This document shows positions 10,101-19,158 of a stretch of 64,000 bases of DNA, piece by piece (position 1 is the stretch's first letter; each line of letters opens with the position of its first letter). The notes below the pieces were generated by a model. That model did not search any database, was not told the DNA's origin, and saw nothing but the letters and a program-made list of their open reading frames with translations. Position numbers and translations under genes: made by a program. Location: NCBI GenBank assembly GCA_041398825.1, contig JAWKTX010000007.1:310001-374000 (forward strand), given 5' to 3'. The DNA is from Planctomycetaceae bacterium (GTDB taxonomy: Bacteria; Planctomycetota; Planctomycetia; Planctomycetales; Planctomycetaceae).

Positions 10101-13100
10101 AGCGGGGCCGACAACACTCAGCGTGACAAGCCTGATCGCGAACAACGGAGGCGTGATTGAACTTCCCAATGCCACAAGCTACGCGGCGGCAACAGACGGT
10201 GACACCAATCTGCTGGCCGACGGAGCTGGCAGCAAACTGCAGCTGACGGGGATCACATCGCTGAAAGGCGTCGGACGAAATGGTCGCGTGGCCATCAAGA
10301 CGACGGGCGGCGGAGTGATTGACCTCAGCAACCTTGTGACGATTCCGTCAGGGACAACGGAGGTCAGCGCAATGGACCCGGGGAGTCTCATCGACTTTTC
10401 CCGATTGCAGACGTGGACCGATGCGAATCAGAATCGGTCATCGTCCGTAACCTGGGGCAACGGCGGAGTGGTAAACGTTGATTCTTTACTGACGATGAAC
10501 AGTATCGGCGTCACCGCAAATACCGGCGAAACGCTGGTGTTCCCCGCGCTGACACATATGGGTGCAGGGTCGGATACGACAGCCGTTCTGCTTGCCGACG
10601 GAATTGGCAGCCGGATAGAATTTCCCGTACTGACCACGATGGATGGCACCAATCGCCATGGGGCAACTCACCTCAGGGCCCGCAACGGCGGCGTGATCGA
10701 TATGTCTGCCGTTGTTCACAATCTGGACGGCACCACACTGGTTTCGGCATTCGATGCGGGCAGTTTGATTGATCTGTCGAGCCTTCAGACCTGGACGGAC
10801 GGAAATCAGTTCAATCATTCGTCTGTGACGTGGGGACTAGGCGGGTTCGTTGCGGTCGACAGTCTTCATACGATCAGCAGTGTGGGGATCGTGTCGAACA
10901 CCGGAGACACGCTGGTGTTCCCGGCGCTCACAGCCATGCAGGGGGGCGGCGACACATCTGCACTGGTTCTTGCTGAGGGCTCCGACAGTCGTATTGAGTT
11001 CCCTGTACTGACGACGATGGACGGCACCAATCGTCATGGCGCAACGGAAATCAGAGCACGGAATGGCGGGGTCATTGACATGTCGTCCGTCATTGACAAC
11101 GTCAACGGAACGACGGTCATCTCCGCGTTTGATGCGGGAAGCCTGATCGACCTGTCCAGCCTGCAATACTGGATAGACGGCAACCAGTTCGGATCATCAT
11201 CTTTGACATGGGGTGATGGCGGAACAGTGAATGTTGATTCGCTGCAGACCACGGTAAACGTAAGCCTGCTTGCGAGCGGGGGAAATGTTCTGACCTTTCC
11301 GGCAATGGAAAGAATCGGCGGAACGACAGATTCTGCCTCAGTAATTCTCGCGGACGGTGCTGGCAGCCGCCTGGAATTTCCTTCCGTCACCGTCGCTGAC
11401 GGGACAAGGCGACACGGTAACGTGGCCTTCAGAGCCCGGAACGGCGGCGTGGTAAACCTGCCTGCACTGCTTGAAATCACAACCGGAGCAGTCGCCGTCT
11501 CGGCAGCTGATTCGGATGGATTCGGAAACGGCAGCATCGTGAGTATGCCGCTTCTGCAAAGCTGGACGCACGGCAATCTCTTTCAGGCGTCTTCACTGAC
11601 GGGTGAAAGGGACGGAATCGTCAATGTCGGGACGCTCGCCGCCCAGACAGATATACAGGGCGTCCAGATAGCGGCAAGAGGGACTGGGCGACTAGCCAGC
11701 CATCGTCTGCATTTGCTGACTTCCACAACGTTAAGCGGTGACGGGGTTGTCGGGGCCGATGTCGTCAACACATCCGGACGTGTTCAGGTCGGCCATACGA
11801 TCGGCCTGTTGACTATTGATGGCGACTTTCAGAACGAAACGGCCGGTATCGTCGCGATTGACATTGGCGGAACAGCACCGGGTACCGACAGCGATCGTTT
11901 GTTGGTGACTGGAACAGCTATCCTGGACGGCACACTTCAGGTCTCCATTGTCAATGGTTTTGTCCCCGTCAATGGTGATGCGTTTGAGATTCTGCAGTTC
12001 GGTAGCCGTGTTTGTGACTTCCTTACCAAGACCGGCCTGGATCTCGGCAACGGACTTTATCTGGCGGCCGCGTTCGACCTGGATTCGATGACACTGAATG
12101 CAGGCAGTATCCCGGATTCCGGGCAACAGTGTCAGACGACTCCCGTCTTTACCAATGTGGATGTCGGACCGAATCCGGCGAAAGCGGCCGATGCGATTTC
12201 GATCACTTTTGAAGTCGACGTACCCCTGCTCACAACGCCCACGGTTGTCATCGATGGTCATTCAGCAGTCCTTTCCGCTCAAAACGGATCGCTGTATACG
12301 TTCACCTACACCGTTACAGGAACGGAAACAGAGGGCGCAGTCGATGTCGTGATAACCGCGACCAGTCTCGACGGTGGTGTTGGCACAACCACGGTCATCA
12401 CGACGCTGGATTTCACGGACCCTGTGGTTACAAACATCACTCCGGATCACAGTCCCGCCGATGTCGGCACGGTTCTGACGGTGACATTCGATTCATCTGA
12501 AACCCTGAGTAATAGCACAATTGTTCGGATTGGCGGACAACCTGCCACTCGCAATAGTCTGCCCGGCTATTCCTACAGCCGCCTGCTGACGGGCGACGAG
12601 GGACTCGGTCAGGTCACTGTGGAGGTGGCAGCCGTTGACGTTGCCGGAAATACCAGTTCAGCCACTCGTCAGATCCTGGTTCTCAGCGGTGGTCTGGATA
12701 TGAATGCGACCGGGATCTCGTTGACGGATGATCATCCGGGCGTTGGGCAGACAGTCACAGCTTCCGCCACGGTGCATAACAGTTCGCTGCACGATGCCAT
12801 CAACGTCCCCGTGCGACTGACCATTGTCGAACCGGTGACAGGCGAGCGTGTGCTGCAGACATACACGATCCCGCTGATTACGGCAGGTGGAACGGCCAGC
12901 ATCAGCGCGGACATCGACCTGGCGACTGATGGAGTGCACGTCTTCCGCGTTGAAATTGATCCCGACAACCTGATTGCGGAGATCATCGAATCTGACAATG
13001 TGGCAACCCGGTCGATCCTGGTGGACAGTGCCGTCCACACCGTGATCGACCTGGCGGGTTCGCTATCAGCAGGCAGCGCTGCGCCAGGAACATCGCTGAC

Positions 13101-16100
13101 TCTGTCCGGAACAGCATCTTACTTTTCCAGCCTGAATGCGGCCGGGCCCGCTGCAGGTGCCACGGTGAACGTAAGTGTGTCGGGTACTGGGCTAACCCAA
13201 ACCGGTTTCACGGACAGTACCGGCACGTTTTCGCTGACTTTCGACTCCCCTGTGGCTCCTGGCGACTATGTCGCCCAGGTGACCGTTTCTGATGGGACCA
13301 CCAGCACAATCCTGGCGCTGCCATTCACGGTCACGGCCCCTTCGGGGGGTATCGACCTGGTGACAAACAATGGGCTGGTTGCTTCCTCTGATGCGACGCC
13401 AATCATCAACGGTTTGGTCACACTAAGCGCCCGAGTTTACAACGTGGGTAGTGACGACTTTACGGGGACAACGTCGGTCGACTTCTACGACGGAGCCATC
13501 CTGATCGGTAGTCAGGCGATTCACAATTTAACATCACAGACTTTTACGGATGTCGCGATTACACACGCATTCGCGTCGCCGGGAGTTCATACCGTCAGCG
13601 TGCGGGTAGACGAAGCCGATCTGGTCATCGAAAACAGCGAAACCAACAACACTGGTGCACTGTCTGTGACTGTACTGGAAGCCATTCCGGATCTGATCGC
13701 AGTGGACCTTCAGTTTTCGGATGAAACTCCGGCAACTACCGATCTGGTAACTCTGACAGCGAAGGTGGTGAACACCGGCGGCAGCGCTGCGACAAATGTT
13801 CTGGTGCGATTCTTTGATAATGGCAGCCCTCTGGGCGCCGTTGAGGTGCCCTCTGTGGCAGCGGATGGTGGCGTGGAGTTTGTGTCCATTCAGGCGAATC
13901 CGGGGACGAGTGGATCGCGACAGATTTCTGTCGTCGTAGATGCCGACAACTCGATTGTTGAGTCGGATGAAACAAACAACTCGTGGGTTGAGACGATTGA
14001 AGTTCACAATCCAGTTGCCGAATTGCAGGCGAATCTGATCACACTATCCAGTAGCACGCCACTGGTGAATCAATTGTTTGATGTGAGCATGTCGGTTAGC
14101 AATACGGGCGAGATCGCGGCTGATCACTTTGATGTCCAGTTCCTCAGGGATGGCGTCGCGTTCGGTACCGTGCATATTGCAACTCTGGCTGCGGGTGAAT
14201 CCACTACGGTGACCCTGCCAGCGTCATTCAACACTGTTGGACCGCATTCCGTCAGTATCGTGATTGATTCCGGATCTGCAGTAACGGAGCTTCTGGAAAC
14301 GAACAATCAGGCGTCGAAGAATCTGCAGGTTCTGGCCACGCCGCTTGCCGATCTGCAGATCAGCGCAGAAGACTTTGCCCTGTCAGATTCAAATCCAGGG
14401 GCCGGCGACAGCGTGACCGTATCTGTACCGGTGCAAAACCGTGGACTGGCGTCAGCAACGGGCGTAACGGCCGAACTGCGAATCGACGGCATGGTCATTG
14501 GCAGTGCCGCGACCACTCCGACGGATCTGGGCGCCGGACAAAGCGGCACCTGGTCGTTCACGTTTAACGCTCCGGTTGGCGATGGTTTCCATTTGCTGGA
14601 GATTGTCGTTGACGAAGGCAATCTGATCGGAGAATCCGAAGAAAACAACAACCGGGACTTCATTCAGTTCCTCGTTGGGGATCACCCGGACCTCGTGCCG
14701 AGCGACATTACGTATTCGTCCGACACACCGACCGAAGGCGACAGCGTGACGATCTTCGCGACGGTTCACAACGACGGCGACGAAGCATCCGATGCCTTTA
14801 CCGTACGGTTCCTTGATGGTTCTCAAATGATTGGACAAGTGACGGTTCCCGGCCTTGCGGTCGGCACCAGCCAGACAGTGAGTGTGGACTTTGACACCAG
14901 TGGTCGAGCTGGGCTGCGAGACATTCAGGTTATTGTTGACCCGGGCAATCTGATTACAGAAGTGAACGAAGGCAACAACCTGATCAATCGAGGACTCATC
15001 GTTGCTGCAGCCGATCCCATCGCGCCGACAACCATTGCAACACCATCTGTCGCGCCCAATTCCGCTGGCTGGAACAGGACCGACGTTGAGGTTGTCCTGA
15101 CGGCTACAGACAATACCGGAGGTTCCGGAGTCTCCGGGCTGATGTATTCAATCGACGGTGGTCCCGTGCAGATAACGTTCAGTAACACGCAGACCATTCT
15201 GCTGTCGAACGAAGGGATTCACACAATTACTTATCAGGCAGTCGATCTTGCACAAAACATCGAAGCGCTCCAGATACTGACCGTGCGAATTGATAAGACG
15301 GCACCGACAGCCATCCACAGTGGTCCGTTTACGGTCGAAGAAGGCAACATCGTCCAACTGGGCGGAGATGCTTCCACAGATGGTTTGTCGGGTGTTGCCA
15401 ACTACGGATGGGATATCAATGCAAATGGTGTCTATGATGCGACGGCGTATTTGGGATCAACGGCACCATTCCAGCAGGACGTGGCTCTGCGAGTTGTGGA
15501 TGAGGCGGGCAACGAAACAATTGTGGTGACCCAGGTCACGGTCACAAACTCCGGCCCCGTCACTGTGGAACCAGGAGATCGCGGTCAGCTGATCACGGGA
15601 GGTGCTGGCACAGGTAATCTGGTTCAAATTGTGGTGTCGCTGGAAGAAGCGACGAATTCGGCCGTAGAAGCAGAGTTTCTTGCTTATCAGACCCATCTGG
15701 ACAACGGTCTGTCAGACTCGACGTTCGTGTTCTCGACCCTTGGCTTCAGCCTCACCGGATTCGAGCAATTTGAGCGACTGCTGGAGTACGGAACATTCAG
15801 AGGCACCTATGAAAATGTAATCGTTGGCAGCAACTACAGTGAGAATCTGACAGGAACTTCCGATTCGGATCTGATCGTTGGCAATGGTGGCAATGACACA
15901 ATTATCGGCCTCAGTGGTAACGATATCATCATCGGCAGTACTGGAAACGACGTGCTTGACGGTGGCGATGGCGATGACGCATTTCTGTATTCGGGCGCAG
16001 CCAACGGTTTTGATTCCATCGAAGGCGGCGCGGGCATAGACCGGGCCATCGGAGTCAATACGGGTACCATCATCGGAGTCAATGGGTACGACAACGGGGT

Positions 16101-16836
16101 TGAGGAATTCATCGGGCTCGGTGATACCATCATTCGTGACACCAACTACAGCAGAACTCTCGACTTCACCAACACCATCCTCACCGGCATTGCAGAAGTC
16201 GATGCGGCCGGTGGAAACGACACCGTCAACGCTTCAAACCTCAGCGATGGTGTCTACCGAGGTGGTACCGGCGATGATGTCCTCGCTGCTGGCGATATGG
16301 CCGTGACATGGCTGTATAGCGGAACCAATCAGGGGTTCGATTCCTTCGACAACGGTACCGGGCTATCCATCGCCGTCGCAGAAACCAACGGTACCATCAT
16401 CGGAGTCAATGGGTACGACAACGGGGTTGAGGAATTCATCGGGCTCGGTGATACCATCATTCGTGACACCAACTACAGCAGGACTCTCGACTTCACCAAC
16501 ACCATCCTCACCGGCATTGCAGAAGTCGATGCGGCCGGTGGAAACGACACCGTGATTTCTTCCTCGCTAAGCAGTCTGATGTATCGAATGGGAACCGGAA
16601 ACGACTGGCTGGTCGTGTCAGCCGCTAACCCGGGCGTTGAGGTTGTGATCATCGATTTCAACCAGTCAGGAGTTGACCACATCGACCTCCAAACCCTTTC
16701 ACTGACAAACGGCTTCCAAGATTTACAATTCGAGCAACAGGGTGCATCCACCGCGGTCGCAGCACCGGGACTCAATCTGCGTCTCCTGGACACGCTGTTC
16801 ACAGAACTTGAAGAGCAGGATTTTCTGTTCGCCTGA
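7144..16836 (+). CDS. Giant secreted/surface repeat protein (CARDB, RTX, type I secretion-like C-terminus)
   Basis: Predicted 3230-residue extracellular protein. The N-terminus is basic (RKQRRRT) and ends in LETRTLLSA near residue 50, the motif found at the start of planctomycete giant proteins. Two large modules open with almost the same segment (WDGDxGDxxWTNPLNWSGD at about 57 and 897). The first contains about four units of roughly 130-137 residues (from about 178); the second has four units of about 126 residues carrying EFPVLTTMDGTNRHG or relatives (about 1031-1430). Ig-like segments follow (about 1670-1840), then six CARDB-like domains starting near 1850, 2069, 2180, 2290, 2399 and 2514, an Ig-like and a PKD-like segment, and an RTX-type Ca-binding stretch (about 2912-2950, with GGNDTIIG, GNDVLDGGDGDD). 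The last residues, EEQDFLFA, resemble the end of type I secretion substrates. Likely an adhesin or matrix protein; no catalytic domain was seen. Confidence 0.85.
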   Translation: MTVRTFLRELTKLAGSRKQRRRTHAGLKRAPGSGPVIATQTLETRTLLSAVMWDGDGGDLQWTNPLNWSGDVLPGAADDVSIDVAGDITVEVTGNVFVNSLQSSESLNLYLTNLTVAAPSLISAATTITGGTTTAIGSDAVLNFSAGATINTTNLRATSGGELLFGPGTVFATNGGVHTTIEANGEGSLIDLSELAAFNGTSGTQGHTVFYTNVNAYGGGRVDLSGAVSVGNQTYIRASGQDSQGVASRVDLAAMTDLAGTGRGSVLWAADVGIIHAPIVNTIQTAGLIASAGATLDLSSATSYDGGLNAANILRADGESSVLDLSGLTSFAGVLGTQGHTTFYSTVEAINGGLVDLSSTVTISNQTWVSVSGADGMGVPSRLDLTGLTEIAGAGQGANFVASGPGQIDAPIVGTILKTGFQATNGAVLDMSSATVYDGGLGSTRNLRADGQGSVLDLSGLTSFVGAAGSQGHTVFFSIVEALGGGLVDLSNVQTSTLQVNYSSSGEDALGTDSLINLQSLTEVTGNSLNSMTTADVGRIDLSSLTILRGTSLYASAGSVLDVSGVAEYHGLTVNNSTILATGLNSLIDLSGLQVLEGNAGNQGHSVWYLTIQAMDSGNVELGVGANDVSQRVSIFAESGSVSAGQLNVLSGATFAAVGTLDADLVNGTNLRIGGSHGNLTGGLTLNGEFEQLPGGSLSLKIGGLTAGTQFDQFNVSGTMTLGGALNISLVNGFAPADGDDFEILTFGSRTGDFDAMNGLNLPGNQILYPTYSAGSLVLGAIGDDPPVIATLGASPDPILQSADLTLTADGVSDPNLNVAAVRFYHDTDENGLLDTGIDQLFGTDTDGTDGWSITAPATFAAGTHTFLVQAEDTTDNFSNVVSAGVELIPSVYWDGDAGDFLWTNPLNWSGDTLPGANDDVVINVAGDITVTHSGTNTTIRSLTSSESLNLSGGSLTVTATSVVHGAFAGSNATLTVSGPSATFLGAGPTTLSVTSLIANNGGVIELPNATSYAAATDGDTNLLADGAGSKLQLTGITSLKGVGRNGRVAIKTTGGGVIDLSNLVTIPSGTTEVSAMDPGSLIDFSRLQTWTDANQNRSSSVTWGNGGVVNVDSLLTMNSIGVTANTGETLVFPALTHMGAGSDTTAVLLADGIGSRIEFPVLTTMDGTNRHGATHLRARNGGVIDMSAVVHNLDGTTLVSAFDAGSLIDLSSLQTWTDGNQFNHSSVTWGLGGFVAVDSLHTISSVGIVSNTGDTLVFPALTAMQGGGDTSALVLAEGSDSRIEFPVLTTMDGTNRHGATEIRARNGGVIDMSSVIDNVNGTTVISAFDAGSLIDLSSLQYWIDGNQFGSSSLTWGDGGTVNVDSLQTTVNVSLLASGGNVLTFPAMERIGGTTDSASVILADGAGSRLEFPSVTVADGTRRHGNVAFRARNGGVVNLPALLEITTGAVAVSAADSDGFGNGSIVSMPLLQSWTHGNLFQASSLTGERDGIVNVGTLAAQTDIQGVQIAARGTGRLASHRLHLLTSTTLSGDGVVGADVVNTSGRVQVGHTIGLLTIDGDFQNETAGIVAIDIGGTAPGTDSDRLLVTGTAILDGTLQVSIVNGFVPVNGDAFEILQFGSRVCDFLTKTGLDLGNGLYLAAAFDLDSMTLNAGSIPDSGQQCQTTPVFTNVDVGPNPAKAADAISITFEVDVPLLTTPTVVIDGHSAVLSAQNGSLYTFTYTVTGTETEGAVDVVITATSLDGGVGTTTVITTLDFTDPVVTNITPDHSPADVGTVLTVTFDSSETLSNSTIVRIGGQPATRNSLPGYSYSRLLTGDEGLGQVTVEVAAVDVAGNTSSATRQILVLSGGLDMNATGISLTDDHPGVGQTVTASATVHNSSLHDAINVPVRLTIVEPVTGERVLQTYTIPLITAGGTASISADIDLATDGVHVFRVEIDPDNLIAEIIESDNVATRSILVDSAVHTVIDLAGSLSAGSAAPGTSLTLSGTASYFSSLNAAGPAAGATVNVSVSGTGLTQTGFTDSTGTFSLTFDSPVAPGDYVAQVTVSDGTTSTILALPFTVTAPSGGIDLVTNNGLVASSDATPIINGLVTLSARVYNVGSDDFTGTTSVDFYDGAILIGSQAIHNLTSQTFTDVAITHAFASPGVHTVSVRVDEADLVIENSETNNTGALSVTVLEAIPDLIAVDLQFSDETPATTDLVTLTAKVVNTGGSAATNVLVRFFDNGSPLGAVEVPSVAADGGVEFVSIQANPGTSGSRQISVVVDADNSIVESDETNNSWVETIEVHNPVAELQANLITLSSSTPLVNQLFDVSMSVSNTGEIAADHFDVQFLRDGVAFGTVHIATLAAGESTTVTLPASFNTVGPHSVSIVIDSGSAVTELLETNNQASKNLQVLATPLADLQISAEDFALSDSNPGAGDSVTVSVPVQNRGLASATGVTAELRIDGMVIGSAATTPTDLGAGQSGTWSFTFNAPVGDGFHLLEIVVDEGNLIGESEENNNRDFIQFLVGDHPDLVPSDITYSSDTPTEGDSVTIFATVHNDGDEASDAFTVRFLDGSQMIGQVTVPGLAVGTSQTVSVDFDTSGRAGLRDIQVIVDPGNLITEVNEGNNLINRGLIVAAADPIAPTTIATPSVAPNSAGWNRTDVEVVLTATDNTGGSGVSGLMYSIDGGPVQITFSNTQTILLSNEGIHTITYQAVDLAQNIEALQILTVRIDKTAPTAIHSGPFTVEEGNIVQLGGDASTDGLSGVANYGWDINANGVYDATAYLGSTAPFQQDVALRVVDEAGNETIVVTQVTVTNSGPVTVEPGDRGQLITGGAGTGNLVQIVVSLEEATNSAVEAEFLAYQTHLDNGLSDSTFVFSTLGFSLTGFEQFERLLEYGTFRGTYENVIVGSNYSENLTGTSDSDLIVGNGGNDTIIGLSGNDIIIGSTGNDVLDGGDGDDAFLYSGAANGFDSIEGGAGIDRAIGVNTGTIIGVNGYDNGVEEFIGLGDTIIRDTNYSRTLDFTNTILTGIAEVDAAGGNDTVNASNLSDGVYRGGTGDDVLAAGDMAVTWLYSGTNQGFDSFDNGTGLSIAVAETNGTIIGVNGYDNGVEEFIGLGDTIIRDTNYSRTLDFTNTILTGIAEVDAAGGNDTVISSSLSSLMYRMGTGNDWLVVSAANPGVEVVIIDFNQSGVDHIDLQTLSLTNGFQDLQFEQQGASTAVAAPGLNLRLLDTLFTELEEQDFLFA
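16063..16226 (+). repeat. 164-bp intragenic direct repeat, copy 1
   Basis: Runs from GGTACCATCATC to GACACCGT inside the giant gene. It is repeated 327 bp downstream (16390-16553) with a single difference that I can see (AGCAGAACT against AGCAGGACT). The offset is a multiple of three, so the protein carries the same 54-residue segment twice (starting TIIGVNGYDNGVEEF). Confidence 0.9.
16390..16553 (+). repeat. 164-bp intragenic direct repeat, copy 2
   Basis: Second copy of the segment described for 16063-16226; 163 of 164 positions match by eye. Such identity, compared with the diverged repeats elsewhere in the gene, points to recent duplication or gene conversion. Confidence 0.9.
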
Positions 16837-17002
16837 TCCAGGCTGAGGGGGAGCCACTTGTAGCTCGTTCAGATGTGTCCCCATGCGGCGTTTTACATAA
16901 TCAATCGTTGAATCGGTGGCAGACGGCTAACTGTCCATTGAGAAACCGGGACAGGCTCGCAGGTCGGCAAATCGTCGGCCACCAACAAGCGTTCCTGGCA
17001 AC

Positions 17003-18070
17003 CTAAGGCAACCCTCGAAGCCAGGTAGCCGCCAGAATGGTCTGAAGCAGAATGCAAATGAATCCGGCGGTAAGCAAAGTAGGAAAGAGTTCGCGGTATT
17101 CCGTATAAATGGTGCCCTCAGTTTCCGTCTTTTCCAGCTGGTCAATCTGCTCGTAAACCCGCACAAGTGACTGGGTGTCCTGAGCATTGAAATACTGACC
17201 GCTCGTTTTTTCCGCCAGCATTTTCAACGTTTCCTCATCCAGTCGCACTGGCCGCGACTGCAGTACCTGACGACCAAACAAATCGACGCCCGGATACGGC
17301 GCAGTACCTGTCGTACCAATCCCGATGGCATAGATCCGGATCCCAAAGGCCGCCGCGGCTTCGGCTGCTTCCTCAGGCTGTATGACTCCCGCCGTGTTTT
17401 CGCCATCCGACAGCAACACAATCACCTTACTTTTCGAAGGGGTATCTTTCAGACGATCCACGGCCAGTGCCAGTGCATCGCCAATCGCCGTTGCCTGCTC
17501 TTCCTGCAGCAATTGTTCATTGATGACTCGACCCCGTTTATCAAAAATGGGCCTGGGGATCTCAATCTTCTTCAAAACTTCCAGCAAGGCGCCATGGTCC
17601 AGGGTTGGCGGACATTTGGCGTCGGCATATCCACCAAACGCAATCAGACCGATCAAATCATCGGGGCGACCGTCAAAACCTTCGCCTCCGGAAACAAACT
17701 GCTGAAAGACGTGTTTGACTGCATCCAGCCGGTTTACCTGCTCCCCCTCAATCGGAAAATCCATCGCCTGCATTGAACCAGAGCGATCGATACACATCTG
17801 AATCGCAATGCCTTCGGTCCGAATGCGAAACTCTTCGAGACCAAATTGGGGACGAGCCAGAGCCAGCACAATCAGCACCAAACCCGCCAGCTGCAACCAG
17901 GGTAGCCGCCGCCGCACCTGCTGAGCCAGTGTAACAGGCAAGGTCCGCAGCAGGGTCACGTCTGAATACAACACAGCCACAGGCTTGCGACGATGTTGCC
18001 TGACAAATACCCCCAGAACCACTACCAGAGCCAGCAGCCAGAAGGGATCATGAAACCGAAAGGAGGACAT
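17003..18070 (-). CDS. BatA-like VWA-domain membrane protein
   Basis: A 355-residue protein with two N-terminal membrane helices (FWLLALVVVLGVFV and LPWLQLAGLVLIVLALARP), then a von Willebrand factor A domain (about 90-300) with a MIDAS motif (DRSGSMQ, variant of DxSxS) and a C-terminal helix (LLTAGFICILLQTILAATWL). It matches the BatA/aerotolerance family, whose VWA domain binds metal and partner proteins at the membrane. The ATG at 18070 overlaps the TGA of the upstream BatD-like gene (TGATG), with GGAGG a short way upstream; a TTG one codon earlier is an alternative. Last gene of the MoxR - DUF58 - BatD-like - VWA operon. The client process is unknown. Confidence 0.88.
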   Translation of the reverse strand: MSSFRFHDPFWLLALVVVLGVFVRQHRRKPVAVLYSDVTLLRTLPVTLAQQVRRRLPWLQLAGLVLIVLALARPQFGLEEFRIRTEGIAIQMCIDRSGSMQAMDFPIEGEQVNRLDAVKHVFQQFVSGGEGFDGRPDDLIGLIAFGGYADAKCPPTLDHGALLEVLKKIEIPRPIFDKRGRVINEQLLQEEQATAIGDALALAVDRLKDTPSKSKVIVLLSDGENTAGVIQPEEAAEAAAAFGIRIYAIGIGTTGTAPYPGVDLFGRQVLQSRPVRLDEETLKMLAEKTSGQYFNAQDTQSLVRVYEQIDQLEKTETEGTIYTEYRELFPTLLTAGFICILLQTILAATWLRGLP

Positions 18071-19158
18071 CAATCAGAGCCTCCCACTGCGTCAGTCGGC
18101 TGACGAATCACATGGACATCTTCTTCACCCTGACGGTCGATAAACTCGCGAGCACGGACAATGCTGGCGTCGATGTCGGCGTCGTCCGGCGTCATGCCTG
18201 CAAACTTCACGAGATCAGCGGATTCCAGAAACCCTCGCAGTCGAATCTTTTCTTCGGCGGTGAAAATGTCATTACCCACGATCTCGCGCAGGAACTCTTC
18301 CGTGGTTTGTTCCGGCGCACGAATACTGGTTGTTCCTTCGATGAAGCGGCGTACGATGGCGGTCAGTTCGACGTAAAAGATTTTCACATCGATCTGCAAT
18401 TGTCTCTGATCAATCAATTGCTGCAATTCACGACGAGCCAATTGTTGTGGAGACAACTGAGGCACCATTACAGCTTTTGTCTGCCGTCGACGAAACCACC
18501 AGACCAGAGCGGCCATACCGAATACAATCGCGCCAATAGCCTGGATCAAAACCCGGGACGGGTTTTCCGGAAGCTCGACCGGATCGGCCGCCGGTCGCAG
18601 ATCCTGAAGTGAGGGAGCTTCACCGGCGAGCATGGTTGTGACTTCAATTTCGAGCGGTTCTGTCCTGACCGTATGAGCTTCGATATCGTCCGAGTTGGCG
18701 TTCTTCACGACATCCTGAAATCGAACCGCCATGGGAGGAATCGTCAGTCTGCCTGCCCTCAAAGGCTCCAGTGTGTAGGTCTGAGATCGAATTTCTCCGT
18801 CGTCGGCCGTGACAGGCAGCGGTTCGTGAAAATCCAGAACCATAAAATCATCAAACGAAGACACGAACGGCGGCTTTTCAAGATTTACCGCACTGGAAGC
18901 CTTAATTGTCAACGTCAGCAGGATCTCGTCTGACAGGCGCGGTTTCTCGGGGCTCACTCTCAGAACCAGCGAAACCGGGCCACGCTCTGTCGATGTTTCA
19001 ATCGAATTGGAAACGCCCCCAACGGAATCACCAGCCCCGTCCTTGTTGCTTTCCGCAGAACATCCAACAACCAGAATCACAAGCAGCGACCATTTCAACG
19101 CGCCAGAAATGATGGCCGCAACGCCCCTGTATATGACGCCAATCTGAATCGTTATCAT
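18070..19158 (-). CDS. BatD/DUF4381-like lipoprotein
   Basis: A 362-residue membrane-anchored protein. The N-terminal hydrophobic segment (SLLVILVV) ends in a lipobox-like GC (VVGCSAES), suggesting lipidation. A beta-rich domain follows (about 60-180), with the BatD-type phrase SPEKPRLSDEILLTLTIKA. A second membrane helix lies near 205-225 (VLIQAIGAIVFGMAALVWWF) and a cytoplasmic helical tail (about 240-345) contains EQTTEEFLREI as in DUF4381/BatD-like proteins. The start ATG overlaps the TGA of the DUF58 gene (ATGA), and its own stop overlaps the VWA gene, so the operon is translationally coupled throughout. The role is likely structural partner of the VWA and DUF58 proteins; this is inferred from context. 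Confidence 0.8.
   Translation of the reverse strand: MITIQIGVIYRGVAAIISGALKWSLLVILVVGCSAESNKDGAGDSVGGVSNSIETSTERGPVSLVLRVSPEKPRLSDEILLTLTIKASSAVNLEKPPFVSSFDDFMVLDFHEPLPVTADDGEIRSQTYTLEPLRAGRLTIPPMAVRFQDVVKNANSDDIEAHTVRTEPLEIEVTTMLAGEAPSLQDLRPAADPVELPENPSRVLIQAIGAIVFGMAALVWWFRRRQTKAVMVPQLSPQQLARRELQQLIDQRQLQIDVKIFYVELTAIVRRFIEGTTSIRAPEQTTEEFLREIVGNDIFTAEEKIRLRGFLESADLVKFAGMTPDDADIDASIVRAREFIDRQGEEDVHVIRQPTDAVGGSD

Noticed and set aside
13534..14007. Minus-strand ORFs inside the giant genes
   Set aside because: Repetitive GC-rich coding DNA leaves long open antisense frames; none shows start context or family motifs.
16063..16553. Mobile element based on the 164-bp repeat
   Set aside because: Both copies are in-frame coding sequence with no inverted ends or target duplication.
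16837..17002. Terminator between the first giant gene and the VWA gene
   Set aside because: Only a weak CCTGGC/GCCAGG pairing was found, reaching into coding sequence with a 20-nt loop; not convincing.
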